Source: Agapanthus africanus
Taxonomy: Eukaryota; Streptophyta; Magnoliopsida; Asparagales; Amaryllidaceae
NCBI GenBank assembly: GCA_030015575.1
Contig: CM057340.1
Coordinates: 752,873,632 to 752,937,631 of the forward strand
Reading direction: 5' to 3'
Length of the DNA stretch: 64,000 bases
The notes beneath the pieces were generated by a model. The model saw nothing but the letters and a program-made list of their open reading frames with translations. It was not told the DNA's origin and searched no databases. Positions 8,785 through 20,544 of the stretch are shown in pieces. How positions within the stretch are numbered: the first letter of the stretch is position 1; every line of letters starts with the position of its first letter. A program made the position numbers and the translations under genes.

Positions 8785-10985
8785 TGTTTACCGCCGAAAA
8801 TAGAGACGAACTAGGATTGAACGTCTTGCCTGAATTTAGGGGCAGATGCTATTTGGATATATCCATCCACCTCTCCGAAGATACCAAGTTGATTTATGGT
8901 ACTGTATATCGGAGGTTTGGATAGATGCAACCGATGTAGCAGACTTCATCAGATTCCCCCTCATTTGTGAGGGGTTTTTGATTGAGGGAACGCTCTTCCC
9001 TGCAGGCACAAGCCCCTGCAGTTAATTACGTTATCGCGTAACCAATTTCTCCTTCTCCGGTAGTTCATTTCATGTCGTGCGTTATTTTGTTTGTTAAGGT
9101 TGCACGTGTATAGTATACGGAGACTAGTTTATGTTGTCGCCCGTTGGGCGCGGATCGGTCCAAATCCGTATATTTATGAATTTGGATTTTGAACCTAGGT
9201 TTTATGTTCCTTTAGTTCAATAAATATTTTATTTTATTTAAAGACCGTTAATCTATTCTTAGATTAAGATCGACTTAAATATATGAGCATTTGGGCTCAA
9301 TTTATTTTAACTAAGGATATATTAGTCCTATTTGAGACTAATATCAACTTAGATTTATTTTAAGGATCATTAAATTTTAGTTAAGATCTAACAACAGAGC
9401 ATTTGGGCTCAGCTGCAAGTAACTTCAGAGACTTAACCAATTTGGGCTCAGTCTTAGGCTTTCTTCTTTTATTCAGAAATGCTAAGCACTTTGTACAGTA
9501 CTCACATGGGAAGTACGTGAGGCGCTGGGTATTTGTTTCTGGGCACTCACGTGGGAAGCACATGAGGCGCCGAGTATTTTATTTTGGGCGCTCACGTGTG
9601 TTTCATGTGAGGCACTGGACCTCTCTTTCAGGTGCTCACGTGGGAAGCACGTGAGATGCTGAGCTTCTCTTTTATGAACGCCCATGTGTGTTTCACATGA
9701 GGTATTGGGTTCCTAAAGAGATTTAATCTCTGTTTATAGAAGTTTAACTTCTGTTTCATGGCGTTTTGGCCATTAATGATCACCAAGATCTCTGTTTTGA
9801 AGATCTGGGATCGAATTTATTTAAGAACTAAGTTCTTCTATTTTTTATGAGAACTAAGTTCTTTATATAGGGTTAAACCCTATTTTTTTTTTTTTTTTGA
9901 AGGAATTAAATTCCTGGAATCTATGTCTTTTCTCTCTTTTCTTTTTATCTAGTTCTTTTCCCAAGATTTTGAGTCTGAAGAACAGAATCTCCCGATGAGA
10001 ATTAAATTCTCAACTTATGTGAAGATTTGTCTTACGGATCTCAGATCCAGAGAAAGAACTAAATTCTTTTTTTTAAGGGTTAAACCCTTATTTTTGTTTT
10101 ATACTTATGCTAGGCAAAGGAGATATGTTTATCTCTACTTTTCTTTACCTAGGGTTTAAGAGAGCGAGAATTTTTTTTCTTTTTTCAGAAGAATTAAATT
10201 CTCAGTTCATGTGGAAAACTTATAGGGTCGATTCTCCATATGAGACTTGAAGTTTCATATCCTTTATAGAGGAGAGGCAAATTGTTAATTAGTTTGAGAA
10301 AATTTCTCATTTGAGAAATACCAATGATTTAATTGGTCTCAAAAATTGTTCGGGAGATTTTATCCACTATTGGATTTTTTATCCAATGAATTTCTGTTTT
10401 ACAGAATATATATTCTTGTTTTTAACAAGATTAGGGAAATATTTTCCCATATACAGAATTTAATTCTATCGAACGGTGATTTTTAATCACCATTGGATTT
10501 TCAATTCAATAGTTCAGAGTATATCTTTCTCATTTGAAAAGATTAGGAAAATATTTTTCCAAATTTAGAGTTTAATTTTATTATTGGATATTTGATCCAA
10601 CCGTTCTCTGTTTAACAGAGAAGGCCGTTTTCATTTAAAAACAAAGGTCAGGGAGATATTTTCCCTTAATAGAATTTAATTGTACCATCGGATTTTTGAT
10701 CCAACGGCTCTGTTTAACATAGAATGTCCCCAGTTTTTAGGAAAATATTCCCCATGTAGAATTTAATTCTACCCCTTTTAATTTGGATGTTAACGCTCAT
10801 GTGGGCGCCGTCTAAGAATTTAATTCTTACATAACAGGCGCTCATGTGCCTTACACGTCAGCGCTCACGTGTGTTTCACATTAGGCGCTAGTATAAGATA
10901 TTTTAATCCTACTAAATGCTGGCGCTGGCGCTCACGTAGGAAACACGTGAGACACTGTCCGACTGATTTCTAATTAAAAATCAAT
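8785..10985 (-). mobile_element. Tat/Ogre-like 5' LTR, minus orientation (right arm of inverted pair)
   Basis: On the plus strand it begins TGTTTACCGCCG. It is collinear with the solo LTR at 59256-62872 and the reverse complement of the left arm through the CTGCAG block (about 9015), the TTTATGT-GTCGCCCGT block (9130-9160) and the palindrome-rich region (9180-10960). The U3 end is missing: recognisable LTR stops near 10985 and CACTA coding sequence starts within about 50 bases. A minus-strand TATAAA lies at plus 10263-10268. Same palindrome style as the left arm (10392-10406, 10415-10429, 9850-9862, 9869-9881). Confidence 0.75.
10263..10268 (-). promoter_or_regulatory. TATA box of the right LTR
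   Basis: The reverse complement reads CCTCTATAAAGGAT, matching in position the TATATAAAGGAC of the left LTR. Transcription would run leftwards through the gag remnant towards the inverted left LTR. Confidence 0.6.
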
Positions 10986-11034
10986 TTTTTTATGAAGAAA
11001 CACCACCGAGCATTGGCCTGGGAGCGCTTCCCTT

Positions 11035-12440
11035 AGATCGGGATAGCGCGTTCTCGCGCGCTGTTGTTCCGGTTCTGCTTATTTCGAAACGACATTGTCT
11101 TGCAAAAATAAAGATTAGAATATATTTTAGAATACGATTTCATGTTATATTGTTAAAATCTTAAAAATTAAATTGATACCTGCACATCATCGCGCTCAAA
11201 ATAGACGACAAGAAACGGCCAATCCTCTCTCGGGATCTTCGGCGCTATGACCTCCATCAAGTGCATCCACTGATACTCGGTCGCCGCGGCCCAGGGAAGG
11301 TAAAGTTCACTCTTCACTTCCCATCGGCGATGTCGCTTTATCACTTGACATTGGCCTAAGAAGTGAGCGAGGGCGCGATCTATATCGAACGGCCTGTACA
11401 CGCCATCCTCGCCGGGCTCTCCAATGAATCTGTAATTCTTCCTTATCTGAAATTGAAATATATTAAACAGATAATTATATGTATATGTATATAACGGCGA
11501 TTGAAATTTAAATGTGTGAAAGGGTATGACATACCTCCTCCGACCCAAAAAATCGCGTAGCAAGCTCGGTCTTGGCCTTATTCCACCGAATATGGAGCAG
11601 GTACTTGTAATAAGTACGGACCTTCTGCCCAACATAATCCCCCCACTGGCTCGCGTGCTTTCCAACAGTCACACCTGTCGCGTCAAAGGTCAGATTCCAT
11701 GGCCCAGCATCCGCCCGCAGCAGTCAGGCCCAGTATGACCGCTCATCCTAACACTGCGCGAGCTTGCGAAAAATAGATAAACATACACAATATTATAATA
11801 TTTAGAATATGAATATAGAATTTGACAAATTTAAATTACAATCGTTATTTAAAAGGTTTAAGAAATAACGATTATAAATGTCGTCCCTAGCGTGGCGCTA
11901 GAACCGGTGCCAGACGCCATCCCGCGAGTAGAATATGGATCTGCAAACAATAAAATATTAGATGATTCAATATCTACTTATACTGTAATGATGTATCAAC
12001 TTTTTAATGAGTAAACTATGCGCCATGTGCAGAAGTGATGGGGGTATAAAGACCCGCTGACGCACTAATAGGGGTAGGGGGAGGCTGCGACGCTGCGGGT
12101 GATCTGGCGGTAGTATGGAAAGCAATAGTAAGGATAGGGGCAGTCGAGGATGATGCAGTGTGAGTAAGGGGCCATGGGGGATGATGCGGCGGTAATAGGA
12201 GGAGCGCTAGTAAGGATAGTGGGGACAGTCGGGGGCGATGCGATATGAGTAAGGGGGCCTGGGGTGATGTGGCGGTAATAGAGGAATGCTGCTAACGATA
12301 AGCGTTGCTGCTGTGGCTCTAGTGCCTGCTGAAGGTCCTGGGACAGTCTCGTCGGGGGGTATGGATCGACTCAGAATGTCCTATAAATACTGTATCTTGT
12401 GGCCTTTAGTGCCTTTGGCGTCGCCCATGATCAAATCCTA
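11035..12440 (-). pseudogene. CACTA second ORF (TNPA-like), spliced remnant
   Basis: I infer minus-strand exons from coding stretches bounded by good splice sites. Exon 11536-11745 contains K-R-YYKYLLHIRW. A GTATGTC donor at about 11534 and a TTTCAG acceptor at 11447 lead to exon 11180-11446 (RKNYRFIGEPGEDG, then ending YFERDDVQ). A GTATCAA donor and TTTGCAAG acceptor lead to exon 11035-11098 (RNKQNRNNSARERA). The last block resembles the N-K-NR motif of the Ptta/En/Spm plant transposase family (PF03004). The upstream part (12000-12440) is Pro/Ser-rich low complexity. In-frame stops are present. TNPA binds subterminal repeats in En/Spm; that role here is inferred from position and family resemblance. 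Confidence 0.5.
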
Positions 12441-12513
12441 CACACACATATATACGTTATTTCATTACTTATAATTATTATACAATTTAGAACATTCAAT
12501 TTAACTTCATTAC

Positions 12514-15500
12514 CTAACACATTTGTGGTACATTATCTGAAGATTCATTGGGTGGATTCTCAAAATCTTGATCCGTGACAATCAATTGGTCGATGTCACT
12601 TCTTACAAACGTATGGATGGACGACGCAGAATAGTTTGGATCCCTAGTACGTTCAATAGATGGACTAAGACGTGTTATCGTGAGATCTTCATTGTCGCTC
12701 TCATCTTCAGAGCCATTCAATGTAGGCACGTTATAATAATCTCTCGGTTTCCAACAACAAACAACATCTCAGTCAACCTTCTACAAGTCCCAAGAATAAT
12801 ATATTTGTGTTTCCATTGTGGGAAAGATAATGCTGTCGTATTTAAGTAACATCCGTTTAGTGTTTGCCAAAGTCAGACCATATTGATCGACCTTCATACC
12901 CCGGTCAGTCTTGGTATCGTTCCATCTGCATTGGAATATATGAAATAGGACATTCGTGTGCTGGTATGAGACTGCTATAACTTCCTCAAGAACACCGTAG
13001 TAAGAATTTCCATACTCGTCGACGGTTGCGATACCGCTATTTTGCGTAACCCTAATACGCTCTGTACTTTCTATCTCTAATTTAGATCCGGATACCCCGT
13101 ACCCGTTGTAAAACCTAGCTGCAATCGTTGGGCCATTTAAAAGGCCGTGGACCTATCTATCAACATGCTCTCCATGATTCAATTGTTCGTTCACTTCTTT
13201 TATAGACCAAGCGGTAAAAGTGAGCCTCTGTTCTTCTTCGATCCTATCATTCGACCACATCCTAGGATTCGATCTCGTGAGTATATCTTTGTGCGCTCTA
13301 TTCGTTAATATATAGTTATATTAATTAGATTAAATTAATTTCGAACGAATAAAACGATGAAATAATAAACACTTACTCTACATATTTAACAAAACAATCG
13401 TTGTTTACCAAGATGTACGCATGTACACTGGCCGCGAGATTGTAAGACATATTCTTTAGCCTTTCTGCTCCAATTGGACCGCCAGGAACACTCTGTGGTT
13501 TGTTGAGCTTCGTTCCAACATCGTCGTTCAGGAAACGAGCACAAAAAAACGTGACTTCTTCCAGGAGATAACCTTGAGCAATCGAACCTTCAGAATGATA
13601 CTTGTTGCGGATATAATTTTTTAAAATTAACAGATATCTGTTGAAAATGAAATAAATTAATAATTCATGATAATTCTTTGAAATTTAAATGATGAATAAT
13701 AAACGTCAATAATACCTCTTAATTAGATACATCCAACGGTAATGGACCGAACCGTCAATTCTGACCTCGGTTGCCAGATGGACGGAAAAATGAATAATAA
13801 TGTCGAAAAGGAAGGTCGAAAGATAGTTTCGAGCTTATAGAGGATCAAAGGAATGTCTTTTCGAGTTTTTCTATCTCATTGACGTCCACATTTTTGGAAC
13901 ACAATTAGCGGAAATACATGCAAAAGTCGTTAAGCATGAGACCAACTTCTGGTTTTATCGATGCTCTGAGGTATAAATGAAGAAGTTGCTGCATCAATAT
14001 GTGGTAATCGTGGTTTTTGAGTTCTACGATTTTTCTGTTTTCTACCTGCACCTGTTTGCAAATGTTTGATGAGAAACCATCGGGAACATTCAATTTTTTA
14101 AACACACGCAAGAACCGCCGCTTCTCCTCTTTGTTCATGTTGTAGATTGCTAGTGGGATCCCGTAATAACTCGGTTTACCAGCCACAAGCCGAGATTGCA
14201 ATTCTTTTCTAATGGGCAAACCATCCAAATTCGTCAAATCACGACGGGCATTGAGACTGTCCTTCATTTTTCCATCCTTACACAGCAAAAGATTGATGAT
14301 GTGCTCGGAAACGCCCTTCTCGATATGCATGACATCTAAATTGTGGCGCAGCGGTAGATCGGACCAGTACGGAAGCTGAAATAAACCACTAGGCTTCTTC
14401 CAGCCATATGGGCATGGTATTGCATCTTTGTTCTGTTTCTTTCCGAATGTGATATTCTGATAACCTCTCCATTGTTGCAGTATGTCGTTATCGGACAATG
14501 ATTCAAGTGGCATACCGGTCTCCGTCTTGCCATTGAACATTTCTTTATTCCTTCCGAATCTGTGAGTTATAGGCAAGAATTGTCGATGACCCATGAACAA
14601 CTCTTTCCCACAAAACTTCAAGCGTACGCTGCTCGTATGAATATGACAACCAGGGAAAGTATGCTTACCTTGAGTTGTCTGTCCCGACAGCATGCCGTAG
14701 GCAGGAAAATCATTAATCGTCCACAACAAAGCAGCACGCATCTGAAAAAATTGTTTGCCATCTGCGTCATAGGTTTCCACAGCAACATTAATTTATCGAT
14801 CAAGGGTTGAAGGTACACGTCGATATTTTTCTCAGGAGACGAGAGACCATCGATTAAAAGCGCCAACGTAAAATAAGCCCTCCATAGCGGCAGATTGTAT
14901 ATAGTCACCACAACGGGCCAAGTATTATGAGTACGCCCGCCGCGAACCTTCCCAAATGGATTGAAACCATCGCTCGCAATCCCCAACCTCATGTTATAAG
15001 GGTCTGCGCTGAACGAAGGATGTTTTCATCTAAAATTTTCCACGATATCGAATCTCTAGGATGACTCATTTTTCCCTCTTCACGAGGCTCTTTATTGTGC
15101 CACTGCATTTTGGACGCTGTCTCCTTACACATAAATAACCATTGCAGTCTCGGTATTAATAGAAAATGACGTAGAATTTTCATAGGCACATCGCTCGAAC
15201 GGGAGTCTTTCTTAGGCTTGAATCGGCTTTTCCCGCACACTAGGCAGCTTTTAAGTGCGGCGTGTTCTTTCCGGAACAAAACGTGGTCGTTCTCACACGC
15301 TTGTATCTTCTCACACTTTAGGCTGATATTTGTGATTATCTTTTGCAACTCGTACCAGCTCGGTGGAACTTCATTTCCGTCGGGAAAAACTTCCTTCGGC
15401 AATGCTTGGAGATCGGTGAAAAATTGATCACTCCATCTGTTCTTGCACTTGATCTGGAAGAGACATACGAAAAAGAATAGTATCGAAAACCCTTTGCAAT

Positions 15501-16010
15501 TTGGATATAAAGGGATTCTCGAGAAAGCCTTGTACTTCTCCAATGACGCAGGTCCGGTACTTTCCGTATCATAAGGAAGTCCAGCGGCATTTATAAGCCC
15601 ATCCATGTTATCGACCGGCACGAACACAACATCATCGTTTTCGACGGCTTCGTCTTCTTCAAACCGTCATTCCTCCTCTTCCTCCTCTTCTTCTACTATC
15701 CCCTGCTGCTCTTCGGTTTCCGCTTCAATGAATCCATTTTATGTCTCTTGCACTGGCTCTCCATCGCCCTTTTCTCCGTTAATATCCCACTTAGTGTAAT
15801 TTCTAACGAAACCATTTTTCATGATGTATAACTCAACATCCGACTCTTCTGCATTGGCGTGTTCATACACTTATAGCAAGGACAATAAATTCCATGCTCT
15901 TTCGGTATCTCAAGACGTACATAGGCAAAATCGGTGAAAAAGTAAACACCGTTAAGGAAAAAATCAGTGGCTCTCGAGGAAACATCAACGTACATCCAAC
16001 TCTTGTCGTG
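12514..16010 (-). pseudogene. CACTA TNP2-type transposase
   Basis: Minus-strand remnant with recognisable domains in order. A transposase-associated domain (about 15845-16006: SWMYVDVSSRATDFF, then a CPCYKCMN end) is followed by an acidic Glu-rich linker (15640-15800). The TNP2 catalytic region (about 13905-15600) includes GIASDGFNPFG, MRAALLWTINDFPAYG and LPLRHNLDVMHIEKG. A DUF4218-like segment follows (about 13380-13900, with the SVHYRWMY and EGSIA-GYL motifs). A DUF4216-like segment (about 12850-13140, YYGVLEEVIAVSYQH and QCRWNDTK) and an acidic tail ending at 12514 complete it. Frameshifts near 15020 and 14780 plus internal stops inactivate it. TNP2-type proteins cut CACTA ends. No intact copy is seen, so any movement would need a transposase in trans. 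Confidence 0.85.
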
Positions 16011-17054
16011 GAGGTACGGTTATGCTATATTGGAAAAAAATGGAACGTAGTAAGGGTCCTTCCTATAGATAAAAGTCATGGAATTAAAATTTCATGACAA
16101 ATACAAGATATACGGATAATACAAAGCGTTAGTGTTAGGTTTAACTAACGACTTCATTAAGTTTGGTTTCAGTTGTTTTTGGATTGGGCTCTCCTCAAAT
16201 TTCTATTGAGAATTTTCTCCTCCTAATCTCAAAGCTCGAGAGTTGGATTCTTCTTCCAAGAAAGATGATGATAATATTAAATGTTCTTTATTGGATATCG
16301 AGAGTAACGGCCGTAGGGGTAAGGCACCAATCCCATTAAGAATGTACAAAGCATACACCCATTCACTTGTGTTTTCATCCGTTTCGAGAAAATTTCGGCG
16401 GCACCTCCTTACTGTTCTCCGAGTACACTGTAATAGAACAGATAATCGTTTCAATACTGTGAAACATCATTAAAACGAACATCTAATCTATTGTTATACA
16501 TGGAGAACCAGCGGAAAAATACCAACGAAATATTTCGAAACGAATGAAAAACACAAGTGAATGCAGGTGTCTGCTTTATACATTCCTAACTTGTCCACAC
16601 AAGACAAATTTATCAGTTATCATACGATTGAGTATTAATTCTCGTCACATAGACTTTCGTGTAGTTTTATGTCACGACAAATATCACACGTATGTTGACC
16701 GGTCGCGTTTTGATTTTCGCATATGATTAGCTGCGATAATATGAAAATTTCATATTTTCATCAACTATCATACGCGCAAGTTTAATATTTAATTTGATCT
16801 GGTCTTACGTTTACGTTTCGATTTCAATGTTTTGAAGTTATTATTTTAGGATAAAGTTTTTAAAACTTAGGGTTTTCTTAATCGAGTTTAAGATTTTGGA
16901 TTTAGGGTTAGGATTGGATGGTATTTGACAAGAGTTCAATATAGAGAATAATGATTGAAGATGAATTTTATTTTTTAATACTAAAATACCATTAACTTTT
17001 ATAAGTATGTCACTAAAATACATTTAACTATTCTTTCATTTCACTAAACTACCT
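16011..17054. other. CACTA 5' non-coding region
   Basis: About 1 kb between the transposase start and the telomere-like block, AT-rich with no sustained coding frame. It contains CTCCGAGTACACTG and an ATTTCGGCGGCACC segment that resembles flanking or 5' regions of plant CACTA elements. No other feature is seen. Confidence 0.5.
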
Positions 17055-17275
17055 ATCTCTAATCCCAACCCTTACCCTTACCCTTACCCTTACCCTAACC
17101 CCAACCCTTAATGTTAATCCCAACCCTAACCCCTAATTAACTACCCTAACCATTGACCCACAAAACCCTAAGCCAAAACTAAAACCCTAACCCTAACCCT
17201 TTAATTAACTATTCTAACCCTAACCTAAAACCCTCATTCAATCCCTGACCCTAACCCAAAACCTTAACCCCCTGA
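17055..17275. repeat. Telomere-like CCCTAA/CCCTTA repeats inside the CACTA
   Basis: Degenerate run of CCCTTA and CCCTAA hexamers (for example four consecutive CCCTTA units near 17065-17090), mixed with AACCCTAAAACCC heptamer-like pieces. The plant telomere unit is CCCTAAA. The mixture suggests microsatellite-like expansion rather than a captured chromosome end. Confidence 0.7.
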
Positions 17276-17317
17276 TCGGTCAGAAAATTGGAATTAATAA
17301 AATCAACAAATTAAAAA

Positions 17318-17640
17318 TTAAAGTACTAGCCTAGATTGGAAGAGAAGAGGCGAGGAAGCACGACGACGAGACAGGGCAGGCGGCAATTTCGAACGAGGCC
17401 GGTGCAGGCGATCGAGCCACGGAGCAAGCGATCGAGACGACGACGGCGACTTCACTGAAGGCGATCCGAGTGAGAAGGCTCCAAGAGAGACGACGGAGAC
17501 TCCAATCGACGAAGGCACGGCGACTCTGGACGACGAGGGCGGCGGCGACTCCGGTCGATTTGGGGGGAAATTTTGAAGGGAGTTTTTTGGCTGAAAAAAG
17601 GGGGTCAATATTAGTGAGGATTGGAATTTTATCGCCCAGT
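17318..17640. other. GC-rich subterminal block of the CACTA
   Basis: Locally GC-rich segment with many CGACGA/GACGGCGAC motifs in an otherwise AT-rich region. A 96-codon minus-strand frame (17318-17608) spans it and encodes a Ser/Pro/Arg-rich low-complexity sequence. I do not treat that as a gene. It could be the 5' leader of the transposase transcript. Confidence 0.4.
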
Positions 17641-17761
17641 GGGTTGTGGAGCCCGCATCATCTTCGATTTAATCACGGTTAAAACCATGGCCAAGTCATT
17701 TAAGACCGTTACTCAAATTTGGTTATGGTTTTAACCGTGACCAAATCCATGTTACATTTGA

Positions 17762-17778
17762 GCACTTTTAGAGTAGTG
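17762..17778 (-). repeat. CACTA terminal inverted repeat (one end)
   Basis: GCACTTTTAGAGTAGTG reads CACTACTCTAAAAGTGC on the minus strand. The flanking bases AGC (17779-17781) are the expected 3-bp target copy on this side. The partner end and partner TSD are not in view. Confidence 0.7.
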
Positions 17779-17779
17779 A

Positions 17780-18082
17780 GCTTGCCGACTTCAAGACACC
17801 CCATCTACACCACCTGCTGTACCGACTCTTCCTACAATTCCGACACTGCCAAAGCCCACATTGCCACCTCATCCGACAATCCCTGCACTTCCGAAGCCGA
17901 TTTTACCGCCGATGCCGACTGCTACATTGCCTTTGCCTGCAATTCCCGCAATGCCTGCAATTCCTAAGACATTGCCTCCTTTGCCTTCAGTTCAAATACC
18001 AACTATTCCTACTGGAATTCCTCCGCTGCCTACAATTCCAACTATTCCCGATGTTCAGATCCCCGCCATTCCTTTGAATTAA
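17780..18082 (+). pseudogene. 3' fragment of a proline-rich (cell-wall type) protein gene
   Basis: An open frame of 100 codons plus TAA (18080-18082) starts exactly where the CACTA ends, so the visible gene has no start codon. The peptide is a run of short Pro-hydrophobic repeats of the PTLPTIP, LPKP and IPTIP type, ending VQIPAIPLN. It resembles the C-terminal region of plant secreted proline-rich or extensin-related proteins of the PELPK-like kind, which sit in the cell wall. No signal peptide is visible because the 5' part is missing; it should lie beyond the other CACTA end if this is an insertion. The downstream 3' UTR looks ordinary, with (CA)n and AT-rich sequence. Codon choice (mixed CCT, CCA, CCG) differs from the neighbouring elements, supporting host origin. 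Most likely a host gene broken by the transposon. Confidence 0.7.
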
Positions 18083-20095
18083 GTTATATACACACACACA
18101 CACTAGCTAGTTATTACACACACACATGAGTTATTGAGATTGTAGCATATATATTTATTTGTGATGTGACCATGTGAGGTTTATATTGTTTGTATTTATT
18201 CATTATATATATCCGTTGGTTGATACCTATGGATTACATTGCTATCATGCTTTTTTCCCACTCAACTCTAGTCTTTCTATCATATAAGTAATCTAACACA
18301 ACATGCTGCCCATTAATTAAAGATGAGTAAAGCTCTCAAATTACGCGTGGGAAAAAAAACTCAACAAACAAAAAAAAAGGGTCAGGGATAGGCGCCGTTT
18401 AATTTCTTTTTCTTTTGTTTCACAAAATCAAATTAAGCGTGGGAAAACACCCTCAGCAAATTAAAAAAAAGGTCATGGATACGTGCCGTTTAATTTCTTT
18501 TTCTTTTGTTTGACAAAAGGAAAAGAGAGAAATAAAGAAAAGAGAAACTCCTCTGTAAACAACAATATGGTTAGATTTGGGTGTTTCAATATTTTTAAGG
18601 AAAACTCTTGAACAAAAATCCTTTGCTTAAAGGGAAAAAATTCTTTAATGTACCCAGTTTATGTATTTGATCATGAGAGGAAAAAACCAAAAGCAAGGAC
18701 CCCACACAACTATCCTAAGGGGTGTTTGAGAAATCATATATCTTTATTTCTTATATCCAAGTGTATTGCATCATGTATACTGTATAATTTCTCTATTTAA
18801 GTGGCCAGCTAAGCAAAAATAATTTTGTCATGAAAGGGTATACACTTTAGTTAGACACGCAAGTGCATTTGGTTAGAATTTAAATGTTGGCTCTCAGTTG
18901 ATGAAATTTTTAAATCACCATTTTAAATATCTCGCTCTCTATTTCACCTGTTTGATACTGAACACTCCACGAAGTAACATAATTGAAACTTCAATTTCAT
19001 TATTCTTGATTTGATAAATTTGAACCAAATAATAATAATGATAATTCATAGAGTTACAATGTGTGGCTTTGAAAAATATAAACTCTTGGTCAATTGCCAC
19101 TCCCTCTGTTTCATGTTATTAGTTTTTATTTTGCATTTCATCTTTCTTCGTATTACTTGTTTTCTTCAGCATTTCAAGAAAAAATGTTTCACTTCATGCA
19201 AGGAAATCAATGTACTTTAAAAATAGAGTATCAAAACTATCTTTAGAAATTGAAAAAATACCTTACAAGTTTCAAGAGAATTAATAAAGACTATCATAAG
19301 GATAAATTATGGATTTCACGTCTATGATATTTTAGGTTTTAGAAAAGTTATGCTTTTCTTTAAAAGCATGCATGCAAGTGTCATAAAAGGTTAGTGTTAG
19401 ATAAATTTACAAAATATTGCTAAATAAATGAATTTAAATTAAAATATGATTTTATAAATACTTGTTTAAAAATTTGATCACATAAACAATATCCAAATAT
19501 AAAATAAAACTTAGAAAATCAAGCCTAGCGAAGAGAGGCACGTAGATAGCTGCGCTGCCCTAAGAACTAACTGTCACTATTCGTACGGATTGAATCGACA
19601 AAGACGTTCCCAAGATATAGCACTCCTTGAATACGGATCATAAAGGATGCTTTGGTTTTGATCATGTAGTTTTGTAGTGTCGGAAAATATAAGAGCAACA
19701 GAAAAAAACACCGAAATCGGTTTTAAATTGAAGAAGTGTTTGTATATTTGATGGAGCAATATTATGAGAATAAATTAACAGAGAGGGCAATTTGATCTCT
19801 GATTGTTCTCTGTTTTACATAGGGCATCTTTAAATAGCATTGAATAATTGCGATCAAAAGGAGTCACGGCTATTGAATTTAAATCCATGCGTCCCTTTAA
19901 CAATTAACGATTAGATATATTTGAATCCAAACGAATACTTGGCACATGTTAGTGTGCTTTAATTGGCCAAACTAAATAAACCAACCAATAGGCTTAAAAA
20001 TAGACCATGTCCCTTATTGAATCGGTGTAGGATTTTCATAGGTATGGTCTTTTACTTTTGTCTCTTTAACCCATCATATATATGTGTGTGTGTGT
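18083..20095. other. AT-rich non-coding DNA downstream of the proline-rich gene
   Basis: The 3' UTR with a short (CA)n tract at about 18090-18125 grades into AT-rich sequence. No ORF with recognisable similarity is seen. An 80-base direct duplication lies at 18342-18517. The rest holds nothing I can name. Confidence 0.6.
18342..18517. repeat. Tandem duplication of about 85 bp
   Basis: GCGTGGGAAAA, a poly-A stretch, then GCCGTTTAATTTCTTTTTCT and TTTGTTT occur at about 18342-18425 and again at about 18435-18517 with scattered substitutions. Probably a replication-slippage or unequal-exchange duplication. Confidence 0.8.
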
Positions 20096-20504
20096 AATGG
20101 AGGAAAGAATTCCTCGGAGGATTTTTTCGTTAGGTGGCGCAAAAAATACCATCCTCCACCATTTTTTTCCGACGATCGGCATTCGTTATCATCATCTTTA
20201 TCATCTAAGATGTTAATAAATCAAATTTCATGTCACTCCATCACTTTTTCACCGTTGATTTAGTGGGTGCAAATTTAACGGTTTACCGATAATAAAACTT
20301 TTTACATTGCTAAATCTACGGTGAAAAAGTGTTGCAATTACATGAAATTTGGTGTATCCACATCTTAGATGATAAAGATGATGATGATGGGTGCCGATCG
20401 TCGAATAAAATGATGGAGGGTGTATTTTTTTACGCCATCTAACCAAAAAACCTCATAGGGCGTCACTGCTACATTATTCTCTTTCTCTCCTCTTTCCTCC
20501 ATTA
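20096..20504. mobile_element. Fold-back MITE of about 410 bp
   Basis: The left arm (20096-20263) and right arm (20310-20504) are inverted copies along almost their whole length, with a loop of about 46 bases. The ends read TAATGGAGGAAAGA and, inverted, TCTTTCCTCCATTA. Shared inner blocks include CGACGATCGGCA, CATCATCTTTATCATCTAAG and CACTTTTTCACCGT. It lies between TATATA-rich tracts (20077-20090 and 20511-20540), so an exact target duplication is ambiguous. No coding capacity. Superfamily not assigned. Confidence 0.75.
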
Positions 20505-20505
20505 T

Positions 20506-20544
<39 letters not shown>

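Larger units (their letters stand above)
10986..17778 (-). mobile_element. CACTA (En/Spm) DNA transposon, right terminus present
   Basis: Ends at 17778 with TAGTG; the reverse complement begins CACTACTCTAAAAGTGC, the classic CACTA terminus. It contains a TNP2-type transposase and a TNPA-like gene, both reading leftwards. A GC-rich subterminal block (17318-17640), a telomere-like stretch and repeated AACCGT/ACGGTT motifs near the end (17660-17750) are typical of subterminal regions. The left terminus is not visible: the sequence runs into a retrotransposon LTR near 10985, so the element is either truncated or interrupted with its other end outside the window. Confidence 0.8.

Noticed and set aside
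3430-9180. DNA transposon with long terminal inverted repeats
   Set aside because: The inverted arms are LTRs (shared with a solo LTR bearing TG..CA ends and a 5-bp TSD) and the interior is gag-protease, not transposase.
17055-17275. True chromosome end
   Set aside because: Units are mostly CCCTTA or CCCTAA rather than regular CCCTAAA, the tract is short and lies inside a transposon.
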